A DNA stretch of 46,314 nucleotides, from positions 1 to 46,314 of the forward strand of contig CAJUCW010000030.1 in NCBI GenBank assembly GCA_910585275.1, given 5' to 3'. Position 1 is the first letter of the stretch, and the number at the start of each line of letters is the position of its first letter. The notes beneath the pieces are model-generated. The model made no database searches. It was not told where the DNA came from and saw only the letters and a program-made list of their open reading frames with translations. Position numbers and translations under genes: made by a program. Shown here one piece after another: positions 7,134 through 15,478 of this stretch. Source of the stretch: an uncultured Muribaculaceae bacterium. Lineage in GTDB: Bacteria > Bacteroidota > Bacteroidia > Bacteroidales > Muribaculaceae.

Positions 7134-7186
7134 TGTCAATAATCCCCAAATCTGTCCGACGCGCCATGTCAATAATCCCAAAATCT
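7134..7186. repeat. 20-bp direct repeat in a divergent promoter region
   Basis: TGTCAATAATCCCCAAATCT (7134-7153) and TGTCAATAATCCCAAAATCT (7167-7186) differ at one base and are 33 bp apart, about three helical turns. They lie between two divergent promoters (7012-7042 and 7203-7233), a natural place for an operator shared by both genes. Confidence 0.6.
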
Positions 7187-7202
7187 CAAATCATTCATCC
7201 GC

Positions 7203-7233
7203 TTGTGCAACTCATGGAAATTTGCTATATTTG
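7203..7233 (+). promoter_or_regulatory. Promoter of the SecD-head-like gene
   Basis: TTG (7203-7205), 20 bases, then TATATTTG (7226-7233). The following CGTAATCACAGATAACC resembles the leader CTTAATTACAGATAATA of the array promoters, so this gene may share a control element with them. Confidence 0.7.
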
Positions 7234-7260
7234 CGTAATCACAGATAACCGATATATAAA

Positions 7261-8721
7261 ATGAAGCTTATTACGACTTTAATACTAACACTGTTTGCAG
7301 GTTCGAACAGTGCCATCGCATCTGAAAAATTAGATTCTCTTTCGTATGCCTACGGTTATCAGTATACTCTCGCTACGATGGCGGGTAAAAACGATTTGAT
7401 GCAGAGTGAGCAAGATTTCAGGGATTATATCCGAGGGCTTGAAGAAAAGAATTTCAATCTGGTTCAGATGAACGATTCCTCCTACATGATGTCGTACTCG
7501 CTTGGTGCGATGGAGGCTATTTTCATGACAGACGGTATTCATCATAAGAAAAAGGAGGATTTGCCCCCGTTTCCATGCATCATTGCCGGACTGCGTAAAG
7601 TGGGAGACGGAAAAATATCCTTACCGGGCGACACTGTAGCCGCCATGGACTTAATTAATAGATATAGCGATAAGGATACACGTACAAAAGATTTAGACGA
7701 AGATATAAAATGCAAGTTTTTTACAGCATACGGAATTATGAAAGCTTATCAACCGGGTCTTCAGAAGTATATCAACGAAATGAACCCTGGAACTGCTTGC
7801 ATAGAGAACCGTCAGGCTTTTGCAACCGGCATGGCCGACATCCTTGAAGCATATACGGAACCTCCCAAATCGGCATATGATATGGGACGCTCCATAGCAT
7901 TGTCAATGAGTTTGACTTCACTTGAGAGAGCCCCTGTTGATTATTCTTCTTTTGTGGCAGGTGCGAAAGCTGCGCTCTGTCTTGGTGAACAAATCATACC
8001 GCGGGATGAAGTGGACGAAATTTTCAACAGACAATTTGAACAACAGGTTGAAGCGAGTGAGAAAATTGGTTATGAAACCAATTTTGAAAAAATTGGAGAT
8101 TATGTTGAAAAGCTTGAAATAGAGCCATTCAACCAATACAATGTGGAGTGGAAGGTAACTACAAGGACTGTAACGAATTCCGGAGATGGTCCGACAGATA
8201 TTTTCACCAAAGTTGCATCGGAGCTCAACGTTCAGGAGGATGTATTAAACGGAATGCTTATGGCACAGCTGAGTGATGAAGATGGCCGTGTTTATGAAGC
8301 CGCCTTAATGGCAATCAAAAATAATAGGCTGCCGGATGGCTACAAATGGTTTTGTGGTAGGACGTACGGTTCGCGGACTACAATCGGGATAATGCAAACC
8401 AAGTCTGAGTTTGTTGTAGAGGTGCATAGCGCATCGGTTGATATTGACACAGGTTCCGGCATGATAAATGTGCAATGGAGTTTCGATGGTGCTGATGCTA
8501 TTAAGTGGGCAGAGTTTACCGAAGAAAATATCGGCAATCATGTTGCGGTAGAAATCAATGACAAATTCATGTTTGCGCCGATGGTCAACCAACAAATCAC
8601 CGGCGGTCGTTGTGCTATTTCAGGCCTGACTCCCGAAGAAATCAACAGCCTTTTCAGGAATGCTGAAAAGATAGTGAATAAAGAACCCCTTGATGCAATA
8701 GAAATAATTGATCTGAATTAA
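7261..8721 (+). CDS. Secreted protein with SecD P1-head-like C-terminal domain
   Basis: A 486-residue protein with a signal peptide (about 1-20, cleavage near SAIASEK). The N-terminal half has two repeats opening LDSLSYAYGYQ and SAYDMGRSIALSMS, similar to the helical dimerisation part of FKBP-type isomerases (uncertain). The last ~100 residues (VDIDTGSGMINVQWSF, FTEENIGNHVAVEIND, APMVNQQITGGRCAISG, then a helix) follow the P1-head pattern of SecD. The membrane part of SecD is absent, so this is not a translocase subunit. The lipoprotein at 24645-25103 carries a related domain. Monocistronic from its own promoter; role unknown. Confidence 0.75.
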   Translation: MKLITTLILTLFAGSNSAIASEKLDSLSYAYGYQYTLATMAGKNDLMQSEQDFRDYIRGLEEKNFNLVQMNDSSYMMSYSLGAMEAIFMTDGIHHKKKEDLPPFPCIIAGLRKVGDGKISLPGDTVAAMDLINRYSDKDTRTKDLDEDIKCKFFTAYGIMKAYQPGLQKYINEMNPGTACIENRQAFATGMADILEAYTEPPKSAYDMGRSIALSMSLTSLERAPVDYSSFVAGAKAALCLGEQIIPRDEVDEIFNRQFEQQVEASEKIGYETNFEKIGDYVEKLEIEPFNQYNVEWKVTTRTVTNSGDGPTDIFTKVASELNVQEDVLNGMLMAQLSDEDGRVYEAALMAIKNNRLPDGYKWFCGRTYGSRTTIGIMQTKSEFVVEVHSASVDIDTGSGMINVQWSFDGADAIKWAEFTEENIGNHVAVEINDKFMFAPMVNQQITGGRCAISGLTPEEINSLFRNAEKIVNKEPLDAIEIIDLN

Positions 8722-8741
8722 GACATCACAACATGTGTCTT
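8720..8741 (+). terminator. Weak hairpin after the SecD-head-like gene
   Basis: AAGACA (8720-8725) pairs with TGTCTT (8736-8741), followed by ATTATTAG. The stem is only six base pairs and the U tract is poor, so this is a tentative terminator. Confidence 0.3.
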
Positions 8742-8862
8742 ATTATTAGTATTGCATTAATGTGGGGACATATATTTGGTTTCTGCTTAACTTGCCTGTT
8801 TATTGGTTTGCATAACAAGGAAAAATTTCTCTTGGCACATATTCTTCAGAACGCTTGACCAA

Positions 8863-9861
8863 TCAAGTCAAGTCCGGCAATTCTTCACCCTCTTTGCAAT
8901 AGCACGATTTTAGATGCTTGCAGTTGGATATCATTAATGTTGTTAGCGTTTTTACATTCTTAAGGGTGGATACATCTGTCAACCTATTGACTGTGTCAAT
9001 GTTAACTTCTTTTAGATGTGAAAGTCTCGATAAATCAGGTAACTTTGGGACACTGCCCATCCATATGAGATTAAGTTTCTCAAGAGCTGTCATTGAACAC
9101 ACAAAATCCAAATCAGATAGCTTTTTAATACTTAGCAATTCCAAATATTTTAGAGTTTTTATATCTCGTAATGAATTCCAATCGATTTTATTCTCACTCA
9201 CCCATGATATGGAGAGAGACTCGATAGTCATTTGTTTTAGAAACGACAGATCCCTTCTCCATGTCCCACTCAAAGAAAGATTCTTTAAATGTTTGAGATT
9301 GACAATACAGTCCAGATTTTGCTCTATCTTACCGAGATAAAGCGTATGAAGCGATTTTAGATGAAGCAACCATCTGCAATCAAACTTTGGCCGTCCATAT
9401 CTCTGTATAGCATCTATAAATAGGTTTTCAATTCCCTCAGGAAGAATTTTTATGAAAGAGTAATCTTTTACTTCATGAAGTTTGACGCGAAGTTCCTTAA
9501 GATTACTCATGTTTTGTAAGATTGTCAAATCCGTTTCCAAGCATGGGAAACCATCTATCGAAAGTTTTCTAATAGATGGCATCTGTGTCAAGAAACGGAG
9601 GTCCCATCCTATGAAATCGTCATTAGGATTCCATCCCGAAACTCGAAACTCAATATCAGGACGCTTGGAATAAACTCTTTCAAGCATATTAAAAGTTTTA
9701 TCCGGTAGAAGGTCAAAAATTCCAATCGTACAAACTGAAGGGTCACTGATTATCTCCTCTATAAACTCTTCAGTCACCTGATCAGAGTTGTACCCTACCT
9801 TATGGTATGGATAATCAATCTGGCTCGTTGAGTTGTGTATCTGAATAATGCGAAAATCCAT
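8863..9861 (-). CDS. Leucine-rich-repeat protein
   Basis: A 332-residue protein without signal peptide. From about residue 95 to 320 it carries around ten leucine-rich repeats of 22-24 residues (patterns like LKNLSLSGTW, LKYLELLSIKKL, LEKLNLIWMG, LKEVNIDTVNRL, LTTLMISNCKHL). The first 90 residues form a separate mixed domain. Such repeats make a curved binding surface for a protein partner; the partner is unknown. It stands alone between two unrelated units; the downstream gene ends at 9937 with no obvious shared transcript. The ending KSCYCKEGEELPDLT suggests a normal full-length C terminus. Confidence 0.85.
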   Translation of the reverse strand: MDFRIIQIHNSTSQIDYPYHKVGYNSDQVTEEFIEEIISDPSVCTIGIFDLLPDKTFNMLERVYSKRPDIEFRVSGWNPNDDFIGWDLRFLTQMPSIRKLSIDGFPCLETDLTILQNMSNLKELRVKLHEVKDYSFIKILPEGIENLFIDAIQRYGRPKFDCRWLLHLKSLHTLYLGKIEQNLDCIVNLKHLKNLSLSGTWRRDLSFLKQMTIESLSISWVSENKIDWNSLRDIKTLKYLELLSIKKLSDLDFVCSMTALEKLNLIWMGSVPKLPDLSRLSHLKEVNIDTVNRLTDVSTLKNVKTLTTLMISNCKHLKSCYCKEGEELPDLT

Positions 9862-9936
9862 ATTTTATTGGATATAATATTTAATTGCAAATTAAATTAA
9901 TGTAAGAAGGATGTCATTCTTTTAGAGTTGTATAAT

Positions 9937-10637
9937 TTATTTCATGCCACTGCTTGATGCTTTGATGGTCAGCATATATCCGAATCCGCGCTGGTTGATG
10001 ATGGCGACCGAGGAATCCTGGCGGAGGGCATGTCGTAGTTTGTGGATATAACCGTGGAGAGAATTGCGGTTGCTTGGATCATCCCTTTGCCATACGGCAA
10101 TCATCAGTTCGGAGGCGTCAACCGTTCGGCCGAGATTCTTTGCAAGACAATGAAGTATTCTTGCCTCGAAATATGAAAGGACGGTTTCTTTTCCTTCAAT
10201 CTCCAAGGTCTGCGATGTCATATTGAACACGTACTCCCCTATTTTGAATCCCTTTTCATCTTTACTCTCCTTATGGTAACGCTTTAACAAAGCTTTTATT
10301 CTCACAATCAATTCCCGCAGTTCAAACGGTTTCTTCAAATAATCGTTGGCACCGATTTCAAAACCTTCCTCCACGTCATCTATTGTGTTTTTTGCTGTAA
10401 GAAAAAGCAGCGGCACGTCTGGCGACAGTTTTTTATTTCCTTCGCCATTGCGAATCCGTCCATTTTCGGCATCATCACATCCGCCACAACGATGTCGGCA
10501 CGTTGGGATTTGAATTTTTCGAGACCTTCCACACCGTCATTAGCCGTCAACACTTCGTAACCTTGTTCGCGTAAAGTGTCAGATACGATGAGCGTAAGGT
10601 CGGCTTCATCCTCTACCAAAAGAACTTTATCCTTCAT
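9937..10637 (-). CDS. OmpR-type response regulator interrupted by a 1-nt frameshift
   Basis: The receiver domain (VLLVEDEADL with the acidic pair, phosphoacceptor in VVADVMMPKMDG, then LLFLTAKNT and KKPFELREL) and a winged-helix DNA-binding domain (about 130-228, LSYFEARILHCLAKN, RRD-like NSLHGYIHKLRHAL, GFGYML) lie in two frames. Frame one stops at 10380; frame two takes over from about 10430. The break is at a run of six A (10429-10434 on the plus strand as T). Seven A would restore a 233-residue protein. The heptamer A AAA AAC is in phase for -1 ribosomal slippage. The start overlaps the kinase stop by 11 bases. It probably controls the divergent receptor gene at 12205. Confidence 0.85.
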
Positions 10638-12051
10638 TGCCGTTAAATTTTATAGTGAAAACAGAGCCTTTCCCCTCCTTGCTTTTTACGGTTATCGACC
10701 ATCCCATCCTCTCAATTATACTTTTAACGTAATACAACCCTATTCCGTATCCCCTGATATCCTGGCGGTTGCCGTGAGGCACCCGGTAAAACTTGTTGAA
10801 AAGATAAGGGATAGACTTGGCAGGGATTCCAATGCCGTTGTCGGAAACTGATATTCCTTTCTCATCACCGCTTACAGTAATTGCGACTCTCTCTCCGGAA
10901 TATTTGATGGCATTGTCGATTAAATTGTTGAGAATGTTTGAAATATGTGTTTTATCAGCTTCTATCGTAACATTCGGTTTCACCGCCACATTGATTATGA
11001 TTTCTTTGTCTCCCCTCATTCGTTGGGCGGCACAAATGTCTTCAATGAATGTCTGTAAATGAATTATCTCCGGTTTCAGTTTCACTGTCTTTCTTCGCTC
11101 CATGCTCATACTCAATATACTCTCTACAAGTTCGGAAAGACGCTTAAGTTGCTTGTTGGCGATTTTCAGATAAGTCTCTTTCTTCGCCGGGTCGTTAGTC
11201 GTATCATAATTCAGAAGCGCATCGTTGGCCGAATATGCTATCGCAATAGGTGTTTTAAGTTCGTGTGTCATATTGCTGACAAAATCATCTTTCATTTCCT
11301 CTATTGTGCGCAGTCTGGAAACGGTATGTGTCAGATAGTGGAATGCCAATGAAAAGACCACCATAATGAGAAAGACGGTTACAACCACACCCGCCATTTC
11401 AGAGAATATATGCCTTGTCAGCGGAGTCATGTAGGCTCTGTAAATCATGTCGGCGTCCGGATTGAAGCACACCGAAAAAATGTCATACCCGGAAGCGTCC
11501 GCAGGCGTATGGCTGTTTGCTCGTATCACATCCCCGTTTGAATTTGTCACTTCCACCGCAACGAATTCCGGATAAATACCTCTGTCGGCAAGACGCTCGG
11601 TAAGTATGCTGTCCATAATGGCAAGGTTGAAGTCAACAAACGGATCCATGTTTGCATGCATCTGCTGGCTCATGTCGTTTACCATCTGGTTTGAGTAAGA
11701 CCTGTCGCGGCGCAACGGTTTCTTCTTGATTATAGTCTTACCTTCCTTGTCGGTGGCTGTTGTGACAAAATTCCCGTCCTCGTCTTTTATACCCGACACC
11801 GTGCCATGGCGTTCCACAACGGAATCACCGTTTTCAATATATGCTTGACGTTTTGCACTTGCGGCATGGTTGGCCCTGTCGGCCCGTTCCCACATATCGT
11901 CGATGTCGGCGTCGGCCATGGCGGTCATGACTTCGCGCTCCACGTCTTTTCTTATGGATTGATAAAGCCTGACAAGATAGAATACATTGCAGCCGAAAAT
12001 AATCGCAATGGCAATGATGAATATGGAGGATACTGTTTTAAAGTGTTTCAT
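10627..12051 (-). CDS. Membrane sensor histidine kinase
   Basis: A 474-residue kinase. A membrane segment near 7-30, a periplasmic sensor region of about 180 residues, a second membrane segment (about 215-238), a HisKA domain with SNMTHELKTPIAIAYSA (phospho-acceptor His near 266) and a HATPase_c domain with N box LIDNAIKYSG, DNGIGIP and GYGIGLYYV. It phosphorylates the response regulator encoded immediately downstream, with an 11-base overlap. The gene is divergent from the outer-membrane receptor at 12205, a common Bacteroidetes arrangement. The signal is unknown. Confidence 0.93.
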   Translation of the reverse strand: MKHFKTVSSIFIIAIAIIFGCNVFYLVRLYQSIRKDVEREVMTAMADADIDDMWERADRANHAASAKRQAYIENGDSVVERHGTVSGIKDEDGNFVTTATDKEGKTIIKKKPLRRDRSYSNQMVNDMSQQMHANMDPFVDFNLAIMDSILTERLADRGIYPEFVAVEVTNSNGDVIRANSHTPADASGYDIFSVCFNPDADMIYRAYMTPLTRHIFSEMAGVVVTVFLIMVVFSLAFHYLTHTVSRLRTIEEMKDDFVSNMTHELKTPIAIAYSANDALLNYDTTNDPAKKETYLKIANKQLKRLSELVESILSMSMERRKTVKLKPEIIHLQTFIEDICAAQRMRGDKEIIINVAVKPNVTIEADKTHISNILNNLIDNAIKYSGERVAITVSGDEKGISVSDNGIGIPAKSIPYLFNKFYRVPHGNRQDIRGYGIGLYYVKSIIERMGWSITVKSKEGKGSVFTIKFNGNEG

Positions 12052-12101
12052 ACTGCGAATTTACTCAAATTCCCTTACAATCCCTGCTCCGGAAACTCGA
12101 T

Positions 12102-12139
12102 TTAAGACTAAATAAGGGAACGGTTAAGACTAAATAAGG
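12102..12139. promoter_or_regulatory. 16-bp direct repeat, likely response-regulator operator
   Basis: TTAAGACTAAATAAGG occurs at 12102-12117 and again at 12124-12139, 22 bp apart. Each unit holds two TAAG cores 10 bp apart. The array ends 11 bases before the -33 TTG of the receptor promoter. Two direct half-sites on one helical face per unit is the usual binding geometry of OmpR/PhoB regulators, so the neighbouring regulator is the obvious candidate. Confidence 0.7.
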
Positions 12140-12150
12140 ATGCAGCTGGT

Positions 12151-12179
12151 TTGCTTCTGTTCATGATTTGGTAATTTTG
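12151..12179 (+). promoter_or_regulatory. Promoter of the beta-barrel receptor gene
   Basis: TTG (12151-12153), an 18-base spacer and TAATTTTG (12172-12179) match the Bacteroidetes consensus, 25 bases before the start codon at 12205. Confidence 0.7.
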
Positions 12180-12204
12180 CCATCGGAAACCAAACTATAT
12201 CGCA

Positions 12205-14241
12205 ATGAAAAAAGTATTACTTTTCATTACAATCCTAAATGGGATTGCTGTATTCGCCCAAACGGAGGTTCCGGATACAATCCCCGGACGGGAACTTGAC
12301 GAGATTGTGGTCAGAGGGGAGAAACCGCAGGTAAAAGGAGAAAACGGCATTATAGTCGTTGACCTTCCTGCCATCGTTAGGGATAAGCCGGTTTCGAATA
12401 TCCTCGAAGCCCTGGGGTATATGCCCGGGGTGGTCAACAATAACGGTATGATAGGTCTGACAGGAGCATCGGATGTAACTGTTGTTCTTAATGGCGAACT
12501 TACAAACATGCCGGTAGAAAATCTATACCAGCTGCTTTATTCTATTCCACTCGATAGATTGAAAAATGTCGAAGTGATGTATTCCGCGCCTCCGAAATAT
12601 CATGTGAGCGGAGCTGTTATCAATGTGGTGCTTAAAACACCAACGCCTCTCGACGGTCTTCAGGGACAGGTCAGAGCAGGTTATAACCAAGCCCATTATG
12701 GCTCATACGGCGCAGGATTGGCGGCTACATACGCCGTCGATGACTGGACTTTCGATTTGAACTACGGATTATCCAGAACCAGATCATGGAACCGTGAAGA
12801 AACACAGTCGAATCATAATGTCGATGGCAATCGCACGATGATTGAAGATGACATGAGGCGCATTGGTAGAAATCTGACCAATACGCTCTTTCTCTCTACT
12901 TCATGGAAAACGTTGAAATTTACGTATAACGGCCAGATAACATCACATGTTAAAAGCCGAAACCTTTCGTCGGGATCACTTGGTGATTTCACCAACCTAT
13001 ACAGGATGTTGTCGCCTGTAAATTATCATAATTTGGTGTTGCGCTATACATTTTCGTTCGGTACAACAGTTGGAGGTGACTACACGCTTTATTCTGAAAA
13101 ACGATCGCAATCGCTTTTTCAGAATTCCGATTATCTGCTCGGTTCTGACAAGCGGCAGAGCATCGACCGTTATCGTCTTTATATTGACCAGGAACATCAT
13201 TTTGGCAAATGGACATTGAACTACGGCGCGGAATATTTACATTCTGACGACCATAGCTTGCAAAAATATGCAGCTTCCGGCATTTCTGACTTTGATGACA
13301 CTCTCACTGAAGATGTAGGGAATGCTTATATCGGCACTCAATGTTCTTTTGATTGGGGGTTATCGTTCAATGTTTCGGCGAAGGAAGAATATTATCATAA
13401 CAAGTATCGGCATAACTGGAATTTCATACCCGGGCTTGGTGCCACATACTATACTACGCCCACGAGCATATTCCAACTCAATCTCGGCTCACAACGTATT
13501 TATCCTACATATTGGGAACTTCATGGAGGCACGAGCTACATCAATGAGTATTCTACCGTCATTGGCAATCCGAAGCTTCTGCCATACATTCAATATGACG
13601 CGCAGTTCAATTATATCCTCAAACAGAAATATATTGCTACGCTTTATTTCCAGTATGGAGACAAGACAACCGTACAACTCCCCTATCAGTCGCCCGATGA
13701 GCTTAATCTCGTTTATCAAACCGTCAATATGAATTACAAGCGCGTCGTAGGTCTTAATCTGTATGTTCCTTTAAGTTTGGGTTATATTTGGAACGGTGCC
13801 GTTACTGCAAATACGTTCCATCAACGTGAGAAAGCCGACTGTTTCCACGACATAAGCTTTGATAACGGTAAATGGATTTTCTATGGCTCACTCAGCAACT
13901 CTTTCAAGTTTGGTCAGGACTGTCCCGTTTCTTTGTCGGTTGACCTCTCTTACATATCCCCTTCCGTGCAAGGCATTGCCGGCCTCTCGTCCTTATGGAG
14001 ACTGGATGCTGGCATTAAATGGCAATTCGGTAAGAAACGTTGCTGGGAACTGAATCTGAAAGCCGATGATATATTCAACAAATGGTCGCCGACCATGACC
14101 ATTAACCATGCCGGTCAGGACTATCGAATGAAAGTCCGCGACATGACCCGTAACCTCAAAATTACATTTATCTGGCGATTCAATGGCTTCAAACCCAAAA
14201 ACAATAACATTGACATTTCAAGGTTCGGAACCGGAAAATAA
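12205..14241 (+). CDS. Outer-membrane beta-barrel receptor (TonB-plug type)
   Basis: A 678-residue protein. A signal peptide (1-18, FAQ end), then LDEIVVRGEK, which resembles a TonB-box region, a plug domain (about 40-140: VSNILEALGYMPGVVNNNG..., VEVMYSAPPKYHVSGAVINVV) and a long beta-barrel with alternating aromatic strands, ending in a basic tail. This matches the 'outer membrane beta-barrel family protein' group (OMP_b-brl_3). Unlike its longer relatives it lacks the N-terminal carboxypeptidase-like domain. It probably imports or senses a ligand at the outer membrane. The divergent two-component system and the 16-bp repeats upstream suggest regulated expression. Confidence 0.88.
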   Translation: MKKVLLFITILNGIAVFAQTEVPDTIPGRELDEIVVRGEKPQVKGENGIIVVDLPAIVRDKPVSNILEALGYMPGVVNNNGMIGLTGASDVTVVLNGELTNMPVENLYQLLYSIPLDRLKNVEVMYSAPPKYHVSGAVINVVLKTPTPLDGLQGQVRAGYNQAHYGSYGAGLAATYAVDDWTFDLNYGLSRTRSWNREETQSNHNVDGNRTMIEDDMRRIGRNLTNTLFLSTSWKTLKFTYNGQITSHVKSRNLSSGSLGDFTNLYRMLSPVNYHNLVLRYTFSFGTTVGGDYTLYSEKRSQSLFQNSDYLLGSDKRQSIDRYRLYIDQEHHFGKWTLNYGAEYLHSDDHSLQKYAASGISDFDDTLTEDVGNAYIGTQCSFDWGLSFNVSAKEEYYHNKYRHNWNFIPGLGATYYTTPTSIFQLNLGSQRIYPTYWELHGGTSYINEYSTVIGNPKLLPYIQYDAQFNYILKQKYIATLYFQYGDKTTVQLPYQSPDELNLVYQTVNMNYKRVVGLNLYVPLSLGYIWNGAVTANTFHQREKADCFHDISFDNGKWIFYGSLSNSFKFGQDCPVSLSVDLSYISPSVQGIAGLSSLWRLDAGIKWQFGKKRCWELNLKADDIFNKWSPTMTINHAGQDYRMKVRDMTRNLKITFIWRFNGFKPKNNNIDISRFGTGK

Positions 14242-14260
14242 AAATATACCATAAGGCGTT

Positions 14261-14294
14261 GAAGGAATGTAATGCAATGTCATTACATTCCTTC
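14261..14294. terminator. Perfect 14-bp hairpin between receptor and sigma gene
   Basis: GAAGGAATGTAATG (14261-14274) and its exact reverse complement (14281-14294) enclose CAATGT. There is no T run after it, so it may be a factor-assisted terminator for the receptor transcript or an operator in front of the sigma gene 15 bases downstream. Confidence 0.6.
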
Positions 14295-14308
14295 TGTCCT
14301 ATTGGGTC

Positions 14309-14809
14309 ATGACATCGAAAGAGTTTGAAATACTATTCCGGAAGTTATACCTGCCGCTTGGCATGTACGCACTTCGCATTGTAGAAGACGCGGATGTTGC
14401 CGAAGATTTGGAACAGGATGCCTTTATGAAGGCATGGCTTTATATCGAGAAGGGAGGTGAAATTGACAATTTCTCTTCATTTATGTATAGGACTGTCCGG
14501 AATGTATGCTTGTCATATCTTCGTTACAAACGCGATACGCTTGACGAAAGCAATATACCGGATGTGGGGGAAGAAGAAATCGACTCATCGTTCAGAGATG
14601 CACGAATCTGGAAAGCCATTGATGATTTGCCCGAAAAATGCCGTGAGGTATTTTTGATGAGCAAACAAGACGGTTTCTCCAATGAAGAAATAGCCGAAGA
14701 ATTGGGCATCTCCATCAAGACTGTAAAGAACCAGATGACAAAAGCTTTTAGCCGACTGCGCGAGGCTTTGTCAGACAATCATAAACCTTTCTTTTTGCCA
14801 TTTCTATAA
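14309..14809 (+). CDS. ECF RNA polymerase sigma-70 factor
   Basis: A 166-residue sigma factor. Region 2 (about 8-75: YALRIVEDADVAEDLEQDAFMKAW) and region 4 (about 105-155: LPEKCREVFLMSKQDGFSNEEIAEELG, then SIKTVKNQMTKAFSRL) are clear and there is no region 3, as expected of ECF factors. It opens a block of OMP, DUF4974 protein, TonB receptor and DUF4249 lipoprotein. It probably drives that block in response to occupancy of the STN-domain receptor. The C terminus PFFLPFL is hydrophobic, as in many Bacteroidales FecI-like factors. Confidence 0.95.
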   Translation: MTSKEFEILFRKLYLPLGMYALRIVEDADVAEDLEQDAFMKAWLYIEKGGEIDNFSSFMYRTVRNVCLSYLRYKRDTLDESNIPDVGEEEIDSSFRDARIWKAIDDLPEKCREVFLMSKQDGFSNEEIAEELGISIKTVKNQMTKAFSRLREALSDNHKPFFLPFL

Positions 14810-14888
14810 ATTTTTCGTTTTTTTTGATTTCTGCGTAGGACCTTTTCATCAATGATGAGTCATAAGAGTGAACGAATCATTAATCACA

Positions 14889-15473
14889 ATGAAAAGGACA
14901 ATATTTCTGTTACTGGCAACAATAGCCTTTGCCCATGTTTCGGAAGCCCGTCAGCCAAGGCGTGGCTACCGAGGATTTCTGGAGTGGAGCAGCAGTGTGC
15001 GTTCCGATAATTTCGGAGTTTTCGATATAAATAGGAATCTCACAATGAAACGTCAATGCACGTTTTATACCGGTTTTTCAACCTCACATGGCTGTCAGAT
15101 CAATCCGATGTTTTTTATCGGTGCAGGTCTCGGAATGGAGCGGTGTGGAAAACTTGACAACTGGGTTGCTCCCATCTTTATTCAAGGGCGCATAGACTTG
15201 AAATTTGGCAAATTCACGCCGTTTGGAGATTTTAGACTCGGAGCCAATGTCGCCGAAGGAGCCGGCATATACATCTCACCGACCATAGGCTACCGATTCA
15301 ACTGGGGCCGTAAGATGGGTGTAAACCTTGGAGCCGGTCTTACACTTGCCGGATATAGATCCGATCATTATGAAGGCACCATGACCGCTCCGGATTCGTA
15401 TGAAATTCAATATGTGAGTACTAAACGACATATCCGTCCATATTTCTCATTTCGCATAGGCATAGACTTTTGA
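14889..15473 (+). CDS. Small outer-membrane beta-barrel protein
   Basis: A 194-residue secreted protein. The ATG at 14889 gives a standard signal peptide (MKRTIFLLLATIAFAHVSEA); an upstream in-frame start at 14868 would bury it. The mature part alternates glycine and aromatic residues in strands (FFIGAGLGMER, FTPFGDFRLGANV, YISPTIGYRFNWG, NLGAGLTLAGY) and ends IRPYFSFRIGIDF with a terminal phenylalanine, typical of 8-stranded barrels. It lies between the sigma gene and the anti-sigma-like gene, which begins 5 bases after its stop. Confidence 0.75.
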   Translation: MKRTIFLLLATIAFAHVSEARQPRRGYRGFLEWSSSVRSDNFGVFDINRNLTMKRQCTFYTGFSTSHGCQINPMFFIGAGLGMERCGKLDNWVAPIFIQGRIDLKFGKFTPFGDFRLGANVAEGAGIYISPTIGYRFNWGRKMGVNLGAGLTLAGYRSDHYEGTMTAPDSYEIQYVSTKRHIRPYFSFRIGIDF

Positions 15474-15478
15474 ACAGC

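Noticed and set aside
6558..7142. 194-codon plus-strand frame opposite the AlbA_2 gene
   Set aside because: It is antisense to conserved AlbA_2 codons and crosses the promoter at 7012-7042; no family similarity is visible.
8731..8859. Small hydrophobic frame MCLIISIALMWGHIF after the SecD-head gene
   Set aside because: No ribosome site, and it starts within a probable terminator hairpin; too short to support without conservation.
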